From Paraconiothyrium sp. Pb-2020 (lineage: Eukaryota > Ascomycota > Dothideomycetes > Pleosporales > Didymosphaeriaceae), in NCBI GenBank assembly GCA_022419385.1, contig JAJUBI010000002.1, positions 310,001 through 374,000 of the forward strand: a DNA stretch of 64,000 bases, given 5' to 3'. The stretch's first letter is position 1; the number at the start of each line of letters is the position of its first letter. Below, one piece after another: positions 22,613 to 33,710 of this stretch. Made by a program: the position numbers and the translations under genes. The notes under the pieces were generated by a model that saw only the letters and a program-made list of their open reading frames with translations, did no database searches and was not told where the DNA came from.

Positions 22613-22801
22613 TCCCATACAGAGAGGCAGCATGCCATTTTCGGGTCTGTAATTTTAGTCCTCCCACAAACTCCATGTTTCATTTGTAGAAGCCTTTTTA
22701 GTCCACCCATGTGCCGATTTTTAGTATTCGTTTCAGTCACACCAAGAAGGTGTGTAGGAAGTGTGAGGGTAGGTAAAGGAAAAGAGGGAAGTTATATAGC
22801 T
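22613..22801 (-). ncRNA. Array 1 module 19
   Basis: TATA at 22791-22800. Leader stem CACACC/GGTGTG. Spacers: CGAATACTAAAAATCGGCAC; AGGCTTCTACAAATGAAAC; TTACAGACCCGAAAATGGC. Confidence 0.55.
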
Positions 22802-22904
22802 CAGGTATCCGGTTCCGCTCTTGTTATGCTCGGTTGTGAGATGGGGAGCCTTATCATCACTGTGAGATGCTCCTCTTCGTATCCATTTTGTACCTCGGGT
22901 CTCA

Positions 22905-23078
22905 TGTATGGCAGTGCGCGGCCAGTTTATTCACGAACGAGAAGATTACATCATATCTCGGGAATCAAGTCTTAGTCCACGCACATGGTCAGCCTCTACA
23001 TATCTTTTTATTCCTACCCAGGACGTATGGTGGACGTGTAAAGATAGCTGGAGGAAAAAGAAAGGGTTTTAATACCTC
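22905..23078 (-). ncRNA. Array 1 module 20
   Basis: TATA at 23065-23076. Spacers: AGATATGTAGAGGCTGACC; ACTTGATTCCCGAGATATG; CTGGCCGCGCACTGCCATAC. The last resembles the last spacer of module 21. Confidence 0.5.
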
Positions 23079-23168
23079 CAGTCATCTCAATTCCGCTTAT
23101 AGAGGTCGTCCGATGGAGAACCCCATCGTCGCTATGTGAGGTTGATCATCATCTTGATAATCGTGTTT

Positions 23169-23333
23169 CGGATCCCATGTGTCGCAGTGCGTAGCCATTT
23201 TCATTCCCACCTAAGAGCCCAACATCGCCGTGATTCTCAGTGCTTTTAACCTCCATGCGCGTGTCGGTGCGGGTTTTAGTCGCATCGCAGAACGTGGGGA
23301 TGAAAAGAGGAGACTGGGTAGGTTTATATACCT
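23169..23333 (-). ncRNA. Array 1 module 21
   Basis: TATA at 23321-23332. Spacers: CCCGCACCGACACGCGC; GCACTGAGAATCACGGCG; TGGCTACGCACTGCGACAC. Confidence 0.5.
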
Positions 23334-23513
23334 CTCAAGTCATTACGACTTCGAGTTGTCTTTGCGAGATATTATGAGGTTGATGGTTTCCGTGATACGC
23401 TTCACAAGAGATACACTCCGCAAACTAATTATTTAGAAATTGTCGTTGATGGTTTGGCGCCAGACTCTAGCTCCGTGGAGACAAGAAAACCTACAATCGA
23501 GGGCCGCGTGGTT

Positions 23514-23686
23514 GCCCATGGACGACTACCTCGTCTGTTTTGATCCCCACCCAGGACGGAGCATACAGTGATCGCATGCGAGCTTTTAGTCCGAGTAGAC
23601 TGGTTTTTCCCGCTTTTTAAGCCACACCCCGGGGGCGGAGTGGAAGTGTGAGTATTGACGGGGGAGGAGAAGAGGTCTATATAGCT
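23514..23686 (-). ncRNA. Array 1 module 22
   Basis: TATA at 23674-23685. Spacers: AGCGGGAAAAACCAGTCT; GCTCGCATGCGATCACTGT; CAGACGAGGTAGTCGTCC. Confidence 0.5.
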
Positions 23687-23841
23687 TCGAAGATGCCGAA
23701 TCGTGCCTCTGAGCGTGGTAGACAGTGTAAGGTCGTTAGGTTCTGGAATATCCGCTTCATGAATTTGCGCAAGACTTCACCTTTTTTACGGAGATCAGGC
23801 GCAACGAGAGGACCCGCATAGCTGCTGTTCGAAAAAATGTT

Positions 23842-23998
23842 ATTGCCTCTCAACGACCTCCGCTGATGTTTTGAGTCCCACCCAGGATAGAGCATGAAAC
23901 GTTTGTAAGCTTTTTTTGTCCATAAGTATGGGTTGTTTTTGCCTTAGTCACACTTTGAGCGTGTGGTAAAACTGTGAGGATAAGGGGTTTATATACCT
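23842..23998 (-). ncRNA. Array 1 module 23
   Basis: TATA at 23986-23997. Spacers: GCAAAAACAACCCATACTT; AAAGCTTACAAACGTTTC; CATCAGCGGAGGTCGTTG. Confidence 0.5.
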
Positions 23999-24175
23999 TT
24001 AAACATTTTGGCCCCGCCTTCATTGACAGAGTCCCATCAGAAGCATTTGAAGGTGTACGTCGCCATCTGTTTCACACCTTTGCACGAGACATTAATGCCA
24101 CCGCTGTGAGACAGGAGAGATGTCTGTCCCGATTTTAAGAGGAAGGGCCCAAGGGGGCGGCATGGGCTCGGTCTA

Positions 24176-24362
24176 GAAGCGATTTTGGACCATGTGTGGC
24201 CAGCTTGTAAGTTTTAGTTCCACCCAGAAAACAGGGTGATTAGATGATTGCAGTTTTAGTCTACAACAAAGCAGTCATGTTTGACTTTAGGTCACAACGT
24301 GCAGCTGTGATGGAAGTGTAAATTGGAAGACTTGTAGTTGGAGAAGGGTGTCTATATACCCT
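24176..24362 (-). ncRNA. Array 1 module 24
   Basis: TATA at 24351-24361. Spacers: GTCAAACATGACTGCTTTG; CTGCAATCATCTAATCAC; CTTACAAGCTGGCCACAC. The constants have lost their ATG in two places. Confidence 0.45.
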
Positions 24363-24554
24363 CGATCACCCGAAACCAGCATCTATCGTTTATGAGTGCC
24401 GCGATGCAGGTCTCCATCATATATGTGCGATAGTGGTAATTTTTGTTAAGTTTGGACCGCGATACGTATATCCGCTGGGTCTTGAGCGATCACTTTTCCA
24501 AAGAACTGTTTGCAGATAAGGCATGAGCTTAAGAATACAGAGCTTTTGGTTCCC

Positions 24555-24723
24555 GTAATGCTCTCCAGATCTAGTTTTAGTCCCACTCAGGAAGACCGCA
24601 TCGATCTGACGCGATGTGACTTCTAGTCCCCATCCCATCTTTGACTCGCTGTTTTCTTTCATAATGAGAAAGTGCGGCGGAAGTGTGAAGATTAAGTTAG
24701 GGCAATGAGGAGATATATATAGC
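24555..24723 (-). ncRNA. Array 1 module 25
   Basis: TATA at 24711-24722. The first spacer is unclear; the second is GTCACATCGCGTCAGATCG; the third is shortened (CTAGATCTGGAGAGC). Confidence 0.4.
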
Positions 24724-24943
24724 TGCGGGCTATCCGTCTTGCCCAGCCCTTGCGATATGCGACTATAGAGAGCTCCACCATTACTGCGCAAAGTTCATCT
24801 CCCTCATCAAATGCGCCTTGATCAATCAATAAAACAAGGTCTGCTGAATGCCGAGTGACGGGATGTGCAAGCAACACTAGCTACAAAGACATGAGGCGAG
24901 GAGACTAATCTTTCGGTTCCCATTAAATGTCTGCGCATCAATT

Positions 24944-26235
24944 TCCATTCCCCCCGGGCTAGCAACATGGACATGTGGTGTTGGAGGTTTAAATCCCCAT
25001 GGAATGGTGCTACCGGAGTGTTTGGTAACACCAAGAAGTTGCGATAAAGATGTGGAGAATACATTTCGAGGCAATAAGGGGGGTTTCTATGGGTTTGACA
25101 TCGCGTTAAAGTATTGTAGGATGATTGGTAAATATTCTGGAGCAATACAAAATCTCCTCGTAAATTACACAGCATAGGAGCTGCAAGAGCCGCCACAAAA
25201 TATGTTTCTAGTCAACATGGCGTTCTTCAATGGCCACTTCCTCGTCCGCTCCAGGAGACAATAACGAACAGTTCAGCATCCATTAATCGAGCCTCAAAAT
25301 TAACTACTTCCTCGCTTTTTTAACGCTTGTGAGGAGCATAAGTGTAGAGAAGTACTGGTGTATTCGAGAAGACTTATGTAGGCTTCATGCATCCCGTTCA
25401 TCCTCTCTTCAGAACCTTTCAAATTGAAATGATCATGGTATTGATGTGAACGCAGATCATCCTCATAGTCAGCTACCAATACTGATCTGTTTGGATTCGA
25501 AGAGCATTGTAGTGTTTCAGGAGCGAGGAGTCCCAGACAAAACCATCATTCAAAGTCGCCCTTGCTCTAATTTCCATAACCTCGATAAGTACCTGTCTCT
25601 GACACCACCGAAACAGCGATATACGCTCTTTCTATGCTGATTTTCAGGTTTCATATCGCATGGGCCATATGCTTTTAGTTCTCGCGAATGAAGCAGTATA
25701 AGCGCGCATCAGCGGCAATGGGTCTGAAAGAAGGGTTTGTTCACCGTTTTCCAGTTAAGAATTTCCTCTATCATATCTTAATGCTTGCGATGGTGCAGAA
25801 ACCTTGGAGGCCATGAGAGAAACACGGATTCGCGAGACACTACAAATGCAGGACGATATAGCAATCCAAGAGAGGCGTGTAAAGCGGCACTAGCAAGGAC
25901 GAAGAGGACTATGTAATTGTCCGTCTGACTTCTTCGCTAGTTTGCCACACTATCGTGTATCAGTGATGCGGGGCATCATCAAATTCAAGGACGTGAGGAG
26001 CGCCGAAACTCGTGAGGGTGGGGCACAGGGAGTTCCTCATGTGACAAACCAGAGTCGCTTTTAAGCCCGTCAATTCTCACATTCATCAATTTGAGCTCCA
26101 CGGAAGGGGCAACATGCTGCTAACGTTGTTCTTTTAGATACTTACTCCATGGCTGGAGCTCATCGGATTTTGAGTTTCCATGGGTGGAAGTCTGGGTGTG
26201 AAGAATTGTGGTGGAAAGAGGGCTTACTTATCTCA
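24944..26235 (-). repeat. Decayed array 1 modules
   Basis: Remnants at 24944-25092, 25300-25384 and 26050-26235 keep pieces of the constants (for example CTAGCAACATGG and GGAAGGGGCAACATGC on plus), but the TATA boxes are damaged and spacing is lost. The stretch between them (25.4-26.0 kb) shows only faint motifs. Confidence 0.45.
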
Positions 26236-26397
26236 ACCCGTCGACGCCCAAACTGTTTGATCATTCAACGCCATGGAAGAGGTAATGCAGATCATCATTG
26301 CGGTTGCGGAAGTGGGGATGGTGCAGCTATGTAGACGAATCGCTCGGAGAGGGCACAAAGAACAGCATGAGGCGAGGTAGAGTTGAGTTTTCGACGC

Positions 26398-26576
26398 CAT
26401 GTTACACTTGTTGTTGTCCTTGATACCACCCAAAAGCAGGAACATGTCGCTTACGAATCATTTCTTTTAGCCCGTCCCCATGAAGACAGGTGAATGGTCC
26501 TTTTAGTTTCCATACAAAGGATTTGTGAAGTGTAAAGCGGGAATCACGAAGGATCTTCCACGTGCTTATATACCCT
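26398..26576 (-). ncRNA. Array 1 outermost recognisable module
   Basis: TATA at 26566-26574 (TTATATACC on plus). Spacers: GGACCATTCACCTGTCTTC; GAAATGATTCGTAAGCGAC. It is well kept although its neighbours are decayed. A further trace of a constant lies near 26730-26762. Confidence 0.5.
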
Positions 26577-26800
26577 ACTAGCCAAACACCAATCTCTGAT
26601 GATGCGCTTCATGAGAGCTTATCAGTGATTTCTCTTAGTCACTGCATGCATGTCGGGCACGGGGAGGGATCTACATACAGCATGTGACAAATCAGAACTG
26701 TCTTGTCGTCCTATGCTCCAGACGTTGTTTTGTTTTGGTCCAACGCAGAGCGGCTGACATGCGTACTCTTCAAGAACTAGCTTTATTTACTATCCTCTTA

Positions 26801-27864
26801 TGATCTGCCATTTATTGAGTTTCTATGTATTTTGCCACTGTTTGGTTCCGTGTAGTGGATGTAGTGGGTATAGTGGGTATGAGGCATGGAAGCTGTGCAT
26901 GCGCAGACCTCAACACTTTCTTGCGATCCAAGCATCGGCACGAATGCTGAAGCTGATGGTATTTCAGAGGATCCATCAATGAGGTCATTCGCAAACAGAC
27001 ATACGACGCGCACAGAGAAGAACAGGCAGGGAAGACTTGAACTGAAACGTGCGCTTTGGCTGTCGCTATGATTCTTGCCTCATTCTGCGTCCCAGTCAGG
27101 GCTAACTTGGCCGGATCCGAACCGTGCTTCTCGATAGATGCGAGTCCACTTCTCTTAGAGAAAAGTCTTCACTACGGCTGCTAGTGTAACTCGAGGAACT
27201 TGCTTCCATAGTTGGGAAAGGCGGCAAGAGCAACACGGTCTACAGCAGCCTTCCAGCAGCCATGAAGCAAGTATAGCGCCTCATAGGCTGAGCAGCTGGA
27301 ACCTCAAGGCACTCTGGAGACGAGTTATAACTTTTCAAGGATTGCGAGCACCCTGGCGATGGAAACCATGGCAGAATCTATTATGACTGCGTTTATACGG
27401 TTTGCGAAAGAACAGCCCAACTGCTTTTAGCAATGGGATGCTCCTGAGTATTGAACTAGACGAATGCTACGCATGAGCGTAATGTGTATCCCAAAGAATG
27501 AAAAGTGCTCAGATAGCGGGAAGTTGACATAGAGTTCACTGAGGCACTTGGTCGATCCTAGAAAATCGATGTAAAAGAGCAGTTTCTGCCACGTTCCGAT
27601 GGAAAAAAAGCTTGACAGTTCTTTGACGCATAGCTTTGAGTACCTCTTCTAGGCTTCGTTTGGACACACTAAGAAGAGCGACGTTCAGAAGGCATGGTAG
27701 ATCACTGAAAGGAAGATGATTCACAGAAGTGCTAAACATCCACCAGACGTAAAGTTCTTGGCCTATTTCCAATTGACATCCTATTTGCTCAAGGCTATAT
27801 CAGGGGACAGCTTTCTAAAAAGCTGTTCCATCTCCGTTTTATGCAACAACATCTTTCTAGATCC
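26801..27864. other. Intergenic, no gene seen
   Basis: AT-rich; the array signal fades out here. It includes the 3' region of the leftward GH16 gene. Confidence 0.4.
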
Positions 27865-29164
27865 TTACGTTCTCTGAAACAACTTGATGGAGTTGAACTC
27901 AAAGAATGTGTTTACGAAGTCGCCTGGGTTATTGGCAACCCAGGACTTGCAGTCGTTCGAGCCAGTCTGTGCCGCGCACTGACCAGCATAGTTCGTGTTA
28001 ACAAAGTCATCACCCGCCCAGCTGCCGCAGAAGGTGATGTTGATGATCTAAGATATGTCAGTACTGCGAATGGACAGAATATATAGCACGATAGTCGTCT
28101 CCAAGAGTCGTCTAGAGTGTCACGGGGTTCTTGACTCACAATGCGGAAATGCCTGAAGGCCTGGGCAAAGTTGCAGCTCTTAGGTGTGATGTGAACGGTA
28201 GGTGTCTTGGTCCAGGCATCTGGGTTCGGGCTCGCGGAGCTCAGGTCAGCAGGCACTTCAGTCTTCTTGAAGTGCCAGATCCTGATACGGTCACTTTCGA
28301 CTTGCAGGGCGATAACCTTGTACTGGTCGTTGAAAGGTTGGTTGAAGGTGCCCTCCGGTGCGTTGAAACTGCAGCCTTGGGAGGATGGGCCGTTGGCGGT
28401 CCAGTGACAGTTGGTGGACTTTTCTGGTACTAGGCTGCCTGTCTGGACATTGATGGTGCACTGTTCGGAGGTGTAAAACGAATGAGTGTTCGCTGTGTGA
28501 ACGTTGACGTTCTCGAGGATGTCAATCTCTGAGTAGGCAGTTTGGTCCTCGCCCTGGTAGACCCAGCTGGCTGAAGTTAGCACATTTTTTCCGAGAGACT
28601 ACTTTGACAGGAACAGCCGAAAGAGTGCACCGCGTCAACATGCAGCTTCACGTCTCCCTAAGAGAACAATTTTCGGTGGGATATGTTGCTTACAAGGCTG
28701 GCCACATTCCGCATCCGGCGACTGGCACATGAGCAAAATCTGCCACAAGCAGACCGTTGTCAAAATAGCCGTAACTCTGGAGTCTAACACTCTTGCGTCC
28801 TGTGCTGGAAGTGCTGTATTTATTTGTCGAATCGACACCTAAGTGGACTTTTCCGCTGTTGTACTTTGCTAGACCCGATGAAAGCGCCTCATCAATGCCC
28901 ACGTATTGCGCGAAGCCTTGGGTGAAGGATGTATCAGGTGCCTGGAGAATTGGTAGAGTTAGCCAATTGCGAACAATGCTGATCAGTTCGTGAAGAAGGC
29001 GTCTGAGTAGCTCGCATATTACTCACGTTGATGAACTGGAAACCAGGCTGTGCTACATTGGCACCATCCCAGAAATTCGTGGAGTTAAAGTTCCACTTAG
29101 TCTGATATGCTGCCAGAATTGGGGCGGCAAGCGAAGCCAACGCAATTAAAGAAGTTGTAGACAT
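27865..29164 (-). CDS. Secreted GH16 endo-1,3(4)-beta-glucanase-like protein
   Basis: Four exons (29027-29164, 28694-28941, 28140-28566, 27865-28047) with GT-AG introns splice to 331 aa. Residues 1-18 (MSTTSLIALASLAAPILA) are a signal peptide. The jelly-roll fold of family 16 is recognisable from NSGKVHLGVDSTNKY and the joined MWPAFWVYQGEDQ. The catalytic signature ExDxxE appears as SEIDILENV, followed by HSFYTSEQCTI. The C-terminal FRHFRIIINITFCGSWAGDDF matches the usual end of fungal GH16 glucanases. It is predicted to be secreted and to hydrolyse mixed or 1,3-linked beta-glucans of fungal or plant walls; the exact linkage preference cannot be read. All three splice joints restore the family sequence, which supports the model. 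Confidence 0.9.
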
Positions 29165-30669
29165 TCTGTTTCTGTTTCTATGAACACAAGATCGAGAATG
29201 GAAGAATGGCGATAGAACAGACCCTCAATCGCAGAAGAAAGCGGCTGATGGAGTTCAAACCATCGATATCTTGCCCAGATTTATATAGACATCACATCTA
29301 TCATACGTAGAATGACGGCACGCTGGTAAGAGTCGCCCCAGTCTAACAGAGGATCACGGTGCCTCCCAGAACGCGTCGCAATCATTCGACCATCCCCTGG
29401 TGGATGCAGCTGATACCGCTTCGAGGAAGGGCTGACTACATCGCGGGCGTAGCGTACGATGGCTAGAGCCAGTACCAAGCACCGATGGATGAGGGACTCG
29501 CCCAAAAAGTCCTTAGATAGGTGGTAAGGTCGGATTGCCCGACAAGGCGTGGACGCCTCTGGCCCCGCCCACGGACGGGAAGCGGTGGCGTACGGAATGG
29601 CCCGTAACTGTGAAGCTTGTCATTGCCTCTACTATATTGTCTGACTGTCTCTAGGTGTAAAGGCATGCGCATCAGATGAAAACAAGGCATGCGTATCATA
29701 TGAGAACAGGTTATTGCTTCTCAGCTCTAAGTTTGCTGTATGTTGCGTATATTTCGCTTTCTTTTGCTGCCCCAGTCTACGAAAGAGGCTTGCAAATTCT
29801 GATCTCTAGACTTCCCGTCCCTGGTTGCAATGTCTCGTTCGCCCGACGATGCTTTCGCTTGACCCCGTTTGGGCGCCGGGCGTGAGTCAGCCTTGAGGTG
29901 AGATTTTCTTTCGTGAGCAAGCACAGACCGGACACTAGCACTTTGTGGAGTCTTCTGAAAAAGCTGCAAACCGTCGACGTGATAGTCACACGAATTGACG
30001 GGACGGGAGACTGTAGAATTAGCATGGCTTCATGTTTCGGACACCGATGGTCTGGACGGAAGAACTCGATCCGGGTTAACGAAATGATGTTACTTCATGT
30101 CGTGCGAGTCCTTGAATACACACGGAACACTAGGGAAGTCCGTTTAGGATAAGCGAGGGTAGTGTCTAGAATCTTCAGCCCTATGCGCCATTTAGCCGGT
30201 ACACATGCCGGCAGTTTAGCGGTCGAGGCGGCTTCGTATTGATGACATTTGACTTCGGTGGATGCGAAAGTGGTAGTTATTACGTTCTAGTCTTGTGGTG
30301 TGTAGAGGTAACAGTAGCATTCGCGCGAGTGGAAGCGCTAACTAATCATCCCTGGAAAAGCCTACTATTGGATGATACACGGCAGGGTGAAGGACCTCAT
30401 TAGCTTTTACGAGTATTGTTGACACAATGGACTTGTCTCCCCATTACATTGTTGAAGTTAAGCCAATGCTCCCGCGTGGGGGCCGGCCACCTGAAATTCG
30501 CTTCTCGACGTTCGTCTAGACTTCGGTTAAGGCAGTCTGTAATTCGTTGATACAGGAATTCCTTTTCCCAACAGATACCAAGTTTATCATAATGGCAGGG
30601 TTTAGTTGCCACAGTCCTGCTCCACTTGGCGTTGGAAGGATTGCCACGTGCCATTCTGCCTCACACCTA
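29165..30669. other. Intergenic, no gene seen
   Basis: Upstream region of the GH16 gene. A TTTATATAG box at about 29280 lies about 115 bp before its ATG. No other gene-like frame. Confidence 0.4.
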
Positions 30670-31638
30670 CTAGTACCGATACAGGTCCCACTCCCTCATT
30701 GCGGGTCTACGGGCCCTCCAGTGCTCCTCATCCCGGATCTGTTTTAGGTTTCTCTCAAAACCTTCGGCGTCGACCTTTCTTCTTCCTTTCGCTTCTCCCT
30801 CCTGCCAACCACTACTTTTCGTCCACTTTGCCCACAGGTCCATCTTTAACTCGTTCTTTTTCCAACTCTCGTAGTCCGCATCGCAGTCGAATAACGCGAT
30901 CTCAATACTGTTTACCTTGTCAGACACTTTCGTCATGGCATCTAACTGGTACCACAACCCTGGGGCATGGATATGTCGAGGCCACGCATATTCCTCCTCA
31001 CTACACCAGTAAAGTCCGATGCGCAAGTCCAGGTTGTCGTGAGAAGGAAGGTTCGGCTGCACTTTCTGCAGCCTGTCGACCCACTCCGCAGCCTCCGTGA
31101 CAGCTGGACATTTGAACGAGTGCTCATAGTCAGTGCCATCATCGATTTCGATCTGAGATGAATGTGGGTGGCAGTTCAAGGAGCCACCCAATGGAGTAGC
31201 GTGGCATCTCAGATCGCAATAAAACTGGATATGTCCCACTTGGTTGATATACTGCTTGTAGTCATGTCGCGGGTTATACGCCTGGCAGGTAACCAGAGTC
31301 GAATGTGGTAGCACTGCTTCGGTGTACTCCTTTCCAAATTGCCGACTGACGAGTTGGAACCTGAGGAGTGGCCAAAAATGGAAGGAAATGTTGTTGCTGT
31401 TTGTGCTTCCCGGATTTTTGTTATCTGTTAGGAGCAGTTCGTATATATTATCTCGAAGCTCTCGAGGAAGGTCGAAAAATCGAGACGTAGTCATCTTGTT
31501 TCTTTTGGAATGACGTTGACGCAAAGGGTGGTAATGATAGTCAATGTTTTGGTAGTGAATGTTTTTGAGAAGAGGCGAAGGGTAGAAGTTCTTCGGCTTC
31601 TTGGAACGACGTTTAGAACGAGATTTTTGAAAGGCCAT
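30670..31638 (-). CDS. F-box/2EXR-like fungal protein of unknown function
   Basis: The segment TSRFFDLPRELRDNIYELLL, near residues 50-70, has the LPxELRxxIYxxxL form of fungal F-box-like or 2EXR proteins. It is followed by LLRFQLVSRQFGKEY (LxxVSRQ) and a long variable C-terminal part rich in Trp, Lys and Glu. Such proteins form large, fast-evolving families; some act as substrate receptors of SCF ligases, most are unstudied. The 48 residues before MTTSRFF are extremely basic and may be 5' UTR, so the real start may be the Met at 31494. Confidence 0.65.
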   Translation of the reverse strand: MAFQKSRSKRRSKKPKNFYPSPLLKNIHYQNIDYHYHPLRQRHSKRNKMTTSRFFDLPRELRDNIYELLLTDNKNPGSTNSNNISFHFWPLLRFQLVSRQFGKEYTEAVLPHSTLVTCQAYNPRHDYKQYINQVGHIQFYCDLRCHATPLGGSLNCHPHSSQIEIDDGTDYEHSFKCPAVTEAAEWVDRLQKVQPNLPSHDNLDLRIGLYWCSEEEYAWPRHIHAPGLWYQLDAMTKVSDKVNSIEIALFDCDADYESWKKNELKMDLWAKWTKSSGWQEGEAKGRRKVDAEGFERNLKQIRDEEHWRARRPAMREWDLYRY

Positions 31639-32366
31639 CGTATCGTGCAGTACGCTTTACTTTTGCGGGCTGTTATAGCGATGGGAAATATATCCAAGTT
31701 TCTTGCAATCAACTTGTAGAAGATCTATGAAGAATATGTTATACATGCTCAAGATCCGGTGAGTTTGAGGATCGGTGGCTGTGCTTGGAGGCTGTGCGCA
31801 CACATGCAGACAGCCCCTCCCGTGCCCTCAAGGCATCAGCCTAAAAAAGGACGATGATGTGCAATAGAAGTTCATCACAAGTGGTATAGGCGGGGTTCAC
31901 AGCCAAGTTCCGCAAGGCGATATCACAAGGCGCAGGGCCCTTGAGGGCGAATGTAAATCCGTAGTTACCTTCCGCGTACCAGATTCTATCCTAGGTATCA
32001 CTATTAACGAAAACCCAGATCAACCAAAACGTGCCCCACGAACACTGATAGTACGCAATAAAATTTCCGGAAGGGAATACCGTAGGTAGCAGGCTTTTGA
32101 GGATATAGGCGGTAATTGAAGTCGGAAAGGAACTTTGACAGCTGACCTCGAGCAGCAACGGCATATCGCATTCAGAATCTACATTAAAAGGTCCACTTCT
32201 CGATACTCTAGCCACAAATTATCAAAAGCCACAGTCCATTACATTCACCCCAGCGCAAATTCTCTCGTTGACTCTCGTTCAATCGCACCCTATCTTGCAA
32301 CTTCAGCTTCTTACTCCGACGTAACACGCCATACCTCTAGATAATCCCCACCTCATTACAGATTCC
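31639..32366. other. Intergenic, no gene seen
   Basis: Spacer between two minus-strand genes, AT-rich, without further features. Confidence 0.4.
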
Positions 32367-33710
32367 CTAGAGAAGCACCGCAGCCGCACCCACCGCAACA
32401 GACAAAGCCATCGCCGCAACAGGAACCAACCCACTAGCAGCGCCAGGAAACTGCTGCTGCTGCCCCGTGGGAGCTGGAGTTGACTGACCCGACCCTTTTC
32501 CCGTGGTAGAAGCACCTGAAGTGGGTGTAGCGACCGCGATCCAAGTTTGAAGCAGTGCCGGCGTTGTCGAATACGTCTCCTGGTCTCCCTGGAACGCGAT
32601 GCTCGAGAAGGGAAGCTCTGAGATAGGAACGGATGAAGCGCTAGGGAAAGCGACTCGTTCAGAGGCGTTTGCCGAGGGCGTCAAAGAAGCGCGATCGAAT
32701 TCGCCGGGGCTCAGCACACTGTCAATTACATGGGCAATTCCATTGAAGAGAATCGAATTAGGAAACGTGATCCTCGCGTTGTTGACCCAAGCCGAACCGT
32801 CCGGCAACACGGTGAAAGTCAGATTACCGCCCTGCAACGACGGGACGGTGACGTTTCCCAGAGAAGGCGAGAAGATGACGTTGTTGGGGATGATGTGGTA
32901 CTTAAGCACCTCCTGGAGCGTTTTCTGATCTGCAGATTCCAGCACGGAACCGATGGACTCAAACGCCTCGTTAGTAGGAACAAAGATGGTAAAGTCGGAG
33001 ATGTTGAGGCCTGGAGTATCTGCTCCGGTGAGACCGATGTCGATGCCGAGATCAGCAGCTTCTAGAGCGGCGTTCATGGCGAGGAAGCCTGCACGGTAGG
33101 TGAAGAGCTGGAGTGGCGCGCCGAAGGACATTACTGTGTCGATTTTGTGGATGGTGATGCCTTCGCCCAACTTGATGTCCTTTTTGCAGTTAGTGCTATG
33201 TGAGATGCTAATGGGGATTTAGGTATGACTGACAGGCTCAGTGACAGTCGAAATAGTTTGCTCTCCTGACAAGATGCACACATCATCGCCGTTCTTAACA
33301 AGTCCATTATATTGGCCACCAGTGAAGTTGGAAAACGGCTGTCGAGGAATGATATACGAGCTATTCAGCAAGGTTTGTGCGAATGTGGGAATATCAGTAA
33401 TAACATCTGAGGGGTAAACCCCTTTGAATACATGGTTCGCAAGCAAAGCTCCGATTGCAATGCTGTCGTTCTTTTGCTCGATAGCTTCACCTTCCGGGAC
33501 GTTTCGTGGTACAGCAGCAAAGGCCTCGTTCGTTGGTGCTACGATGGTGATGTTGGAAGCGGCGGAGAGGGTATCTGCAAGCCCAGGCACAAGACCAACA
33601 AGCTCGAGAAGCGTGCTGAGGTCGGCTTGAGAGGCAAGAAGTCCAGCAAGGTCGCCTTGAGCCAGGCAAGAGCCGGCCAAGAACGCATAGGAGAGAAGAG
33701 ATGGGCGCAT
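32367..33710 (-). CDS. Two-domain fasciclin (FAS1) protein, GPI-anchored
   Basis: Two exons (33234-33710 and 32367-33179) with a 54-nt intron (GTCAGT, CACTAAC, AAAAAG) give 429 aa. Signal peptide at residues 1-17. FAS1 domain 1 has NITIVAPTNEAFAAV, and domain 2 has DFTIFVPTNEAFESI; both are followed by the YH/NH motif (LLANHVFKGVY and LKYHIIPNNV). The C-terminus is Ser/Thr/Pro/Gln-rich and ends in a hydrophobic tail (LVPVAAMALSVAVGAAAVLL) after a small-residue GAASG site, as in GPI proteins. It is predicted to sit at the outer membrane face or wall and to mediate adhesion. N-glycosylation sequons are numerous. Confidence 0.9.

Larger units (their letters stand above)
16650..26800 (-). repeat. 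ARRAY 1: tandem TATA-leader-spacer modules, minus strand
   Basis: About 25 clear and several decayed modules of 250-400 bp read leftward. In sense order each has: palindrome (GGTGATG..ATCATCACC type); GGGATGGCTAG-like block; TATA box (GGTATATAAACC); 31 bp on, CTTCACACTTCC; a hairpin such as CACACC-NNN-GGTGTG; ACTAAAA; then spacer, constant, spacer, constant. The constants are ATGTGGGTGGACTAAAA (17 nt) and a longer form starting ATGTTGCCTCC and ending GGGTGGGACTAAAA (27-28 nt). The last block is ATGGGAAGAAGAGCGCTGG. Between constants the sequence is unrelated from module to module but nearly always 18-19 nt. No shared reading frame exists because constants and spacers change length by non-multiples of three. 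Modules are crisp at 17.0-24.7 kb and decayed at 24.9-26.8 kb. Confidence 0.88.

Noticed and set aside
17010..24723. Mini-ORFs starting at the ATG of each constant (e.g. ATGTGGGTGGACTAA = MWVD)
   Set aside because: The frame and stop are not kept: the long constant and most array 2 constants stay open or stop elsewhere.
16930..26800. Minisatellite or centromere-like satellite
   Set aside because: Only motifs are conserved; the sequence between them is unrelated, and each module carries a promoter and a compensated stem. A plain satellite would be uniform along its length.
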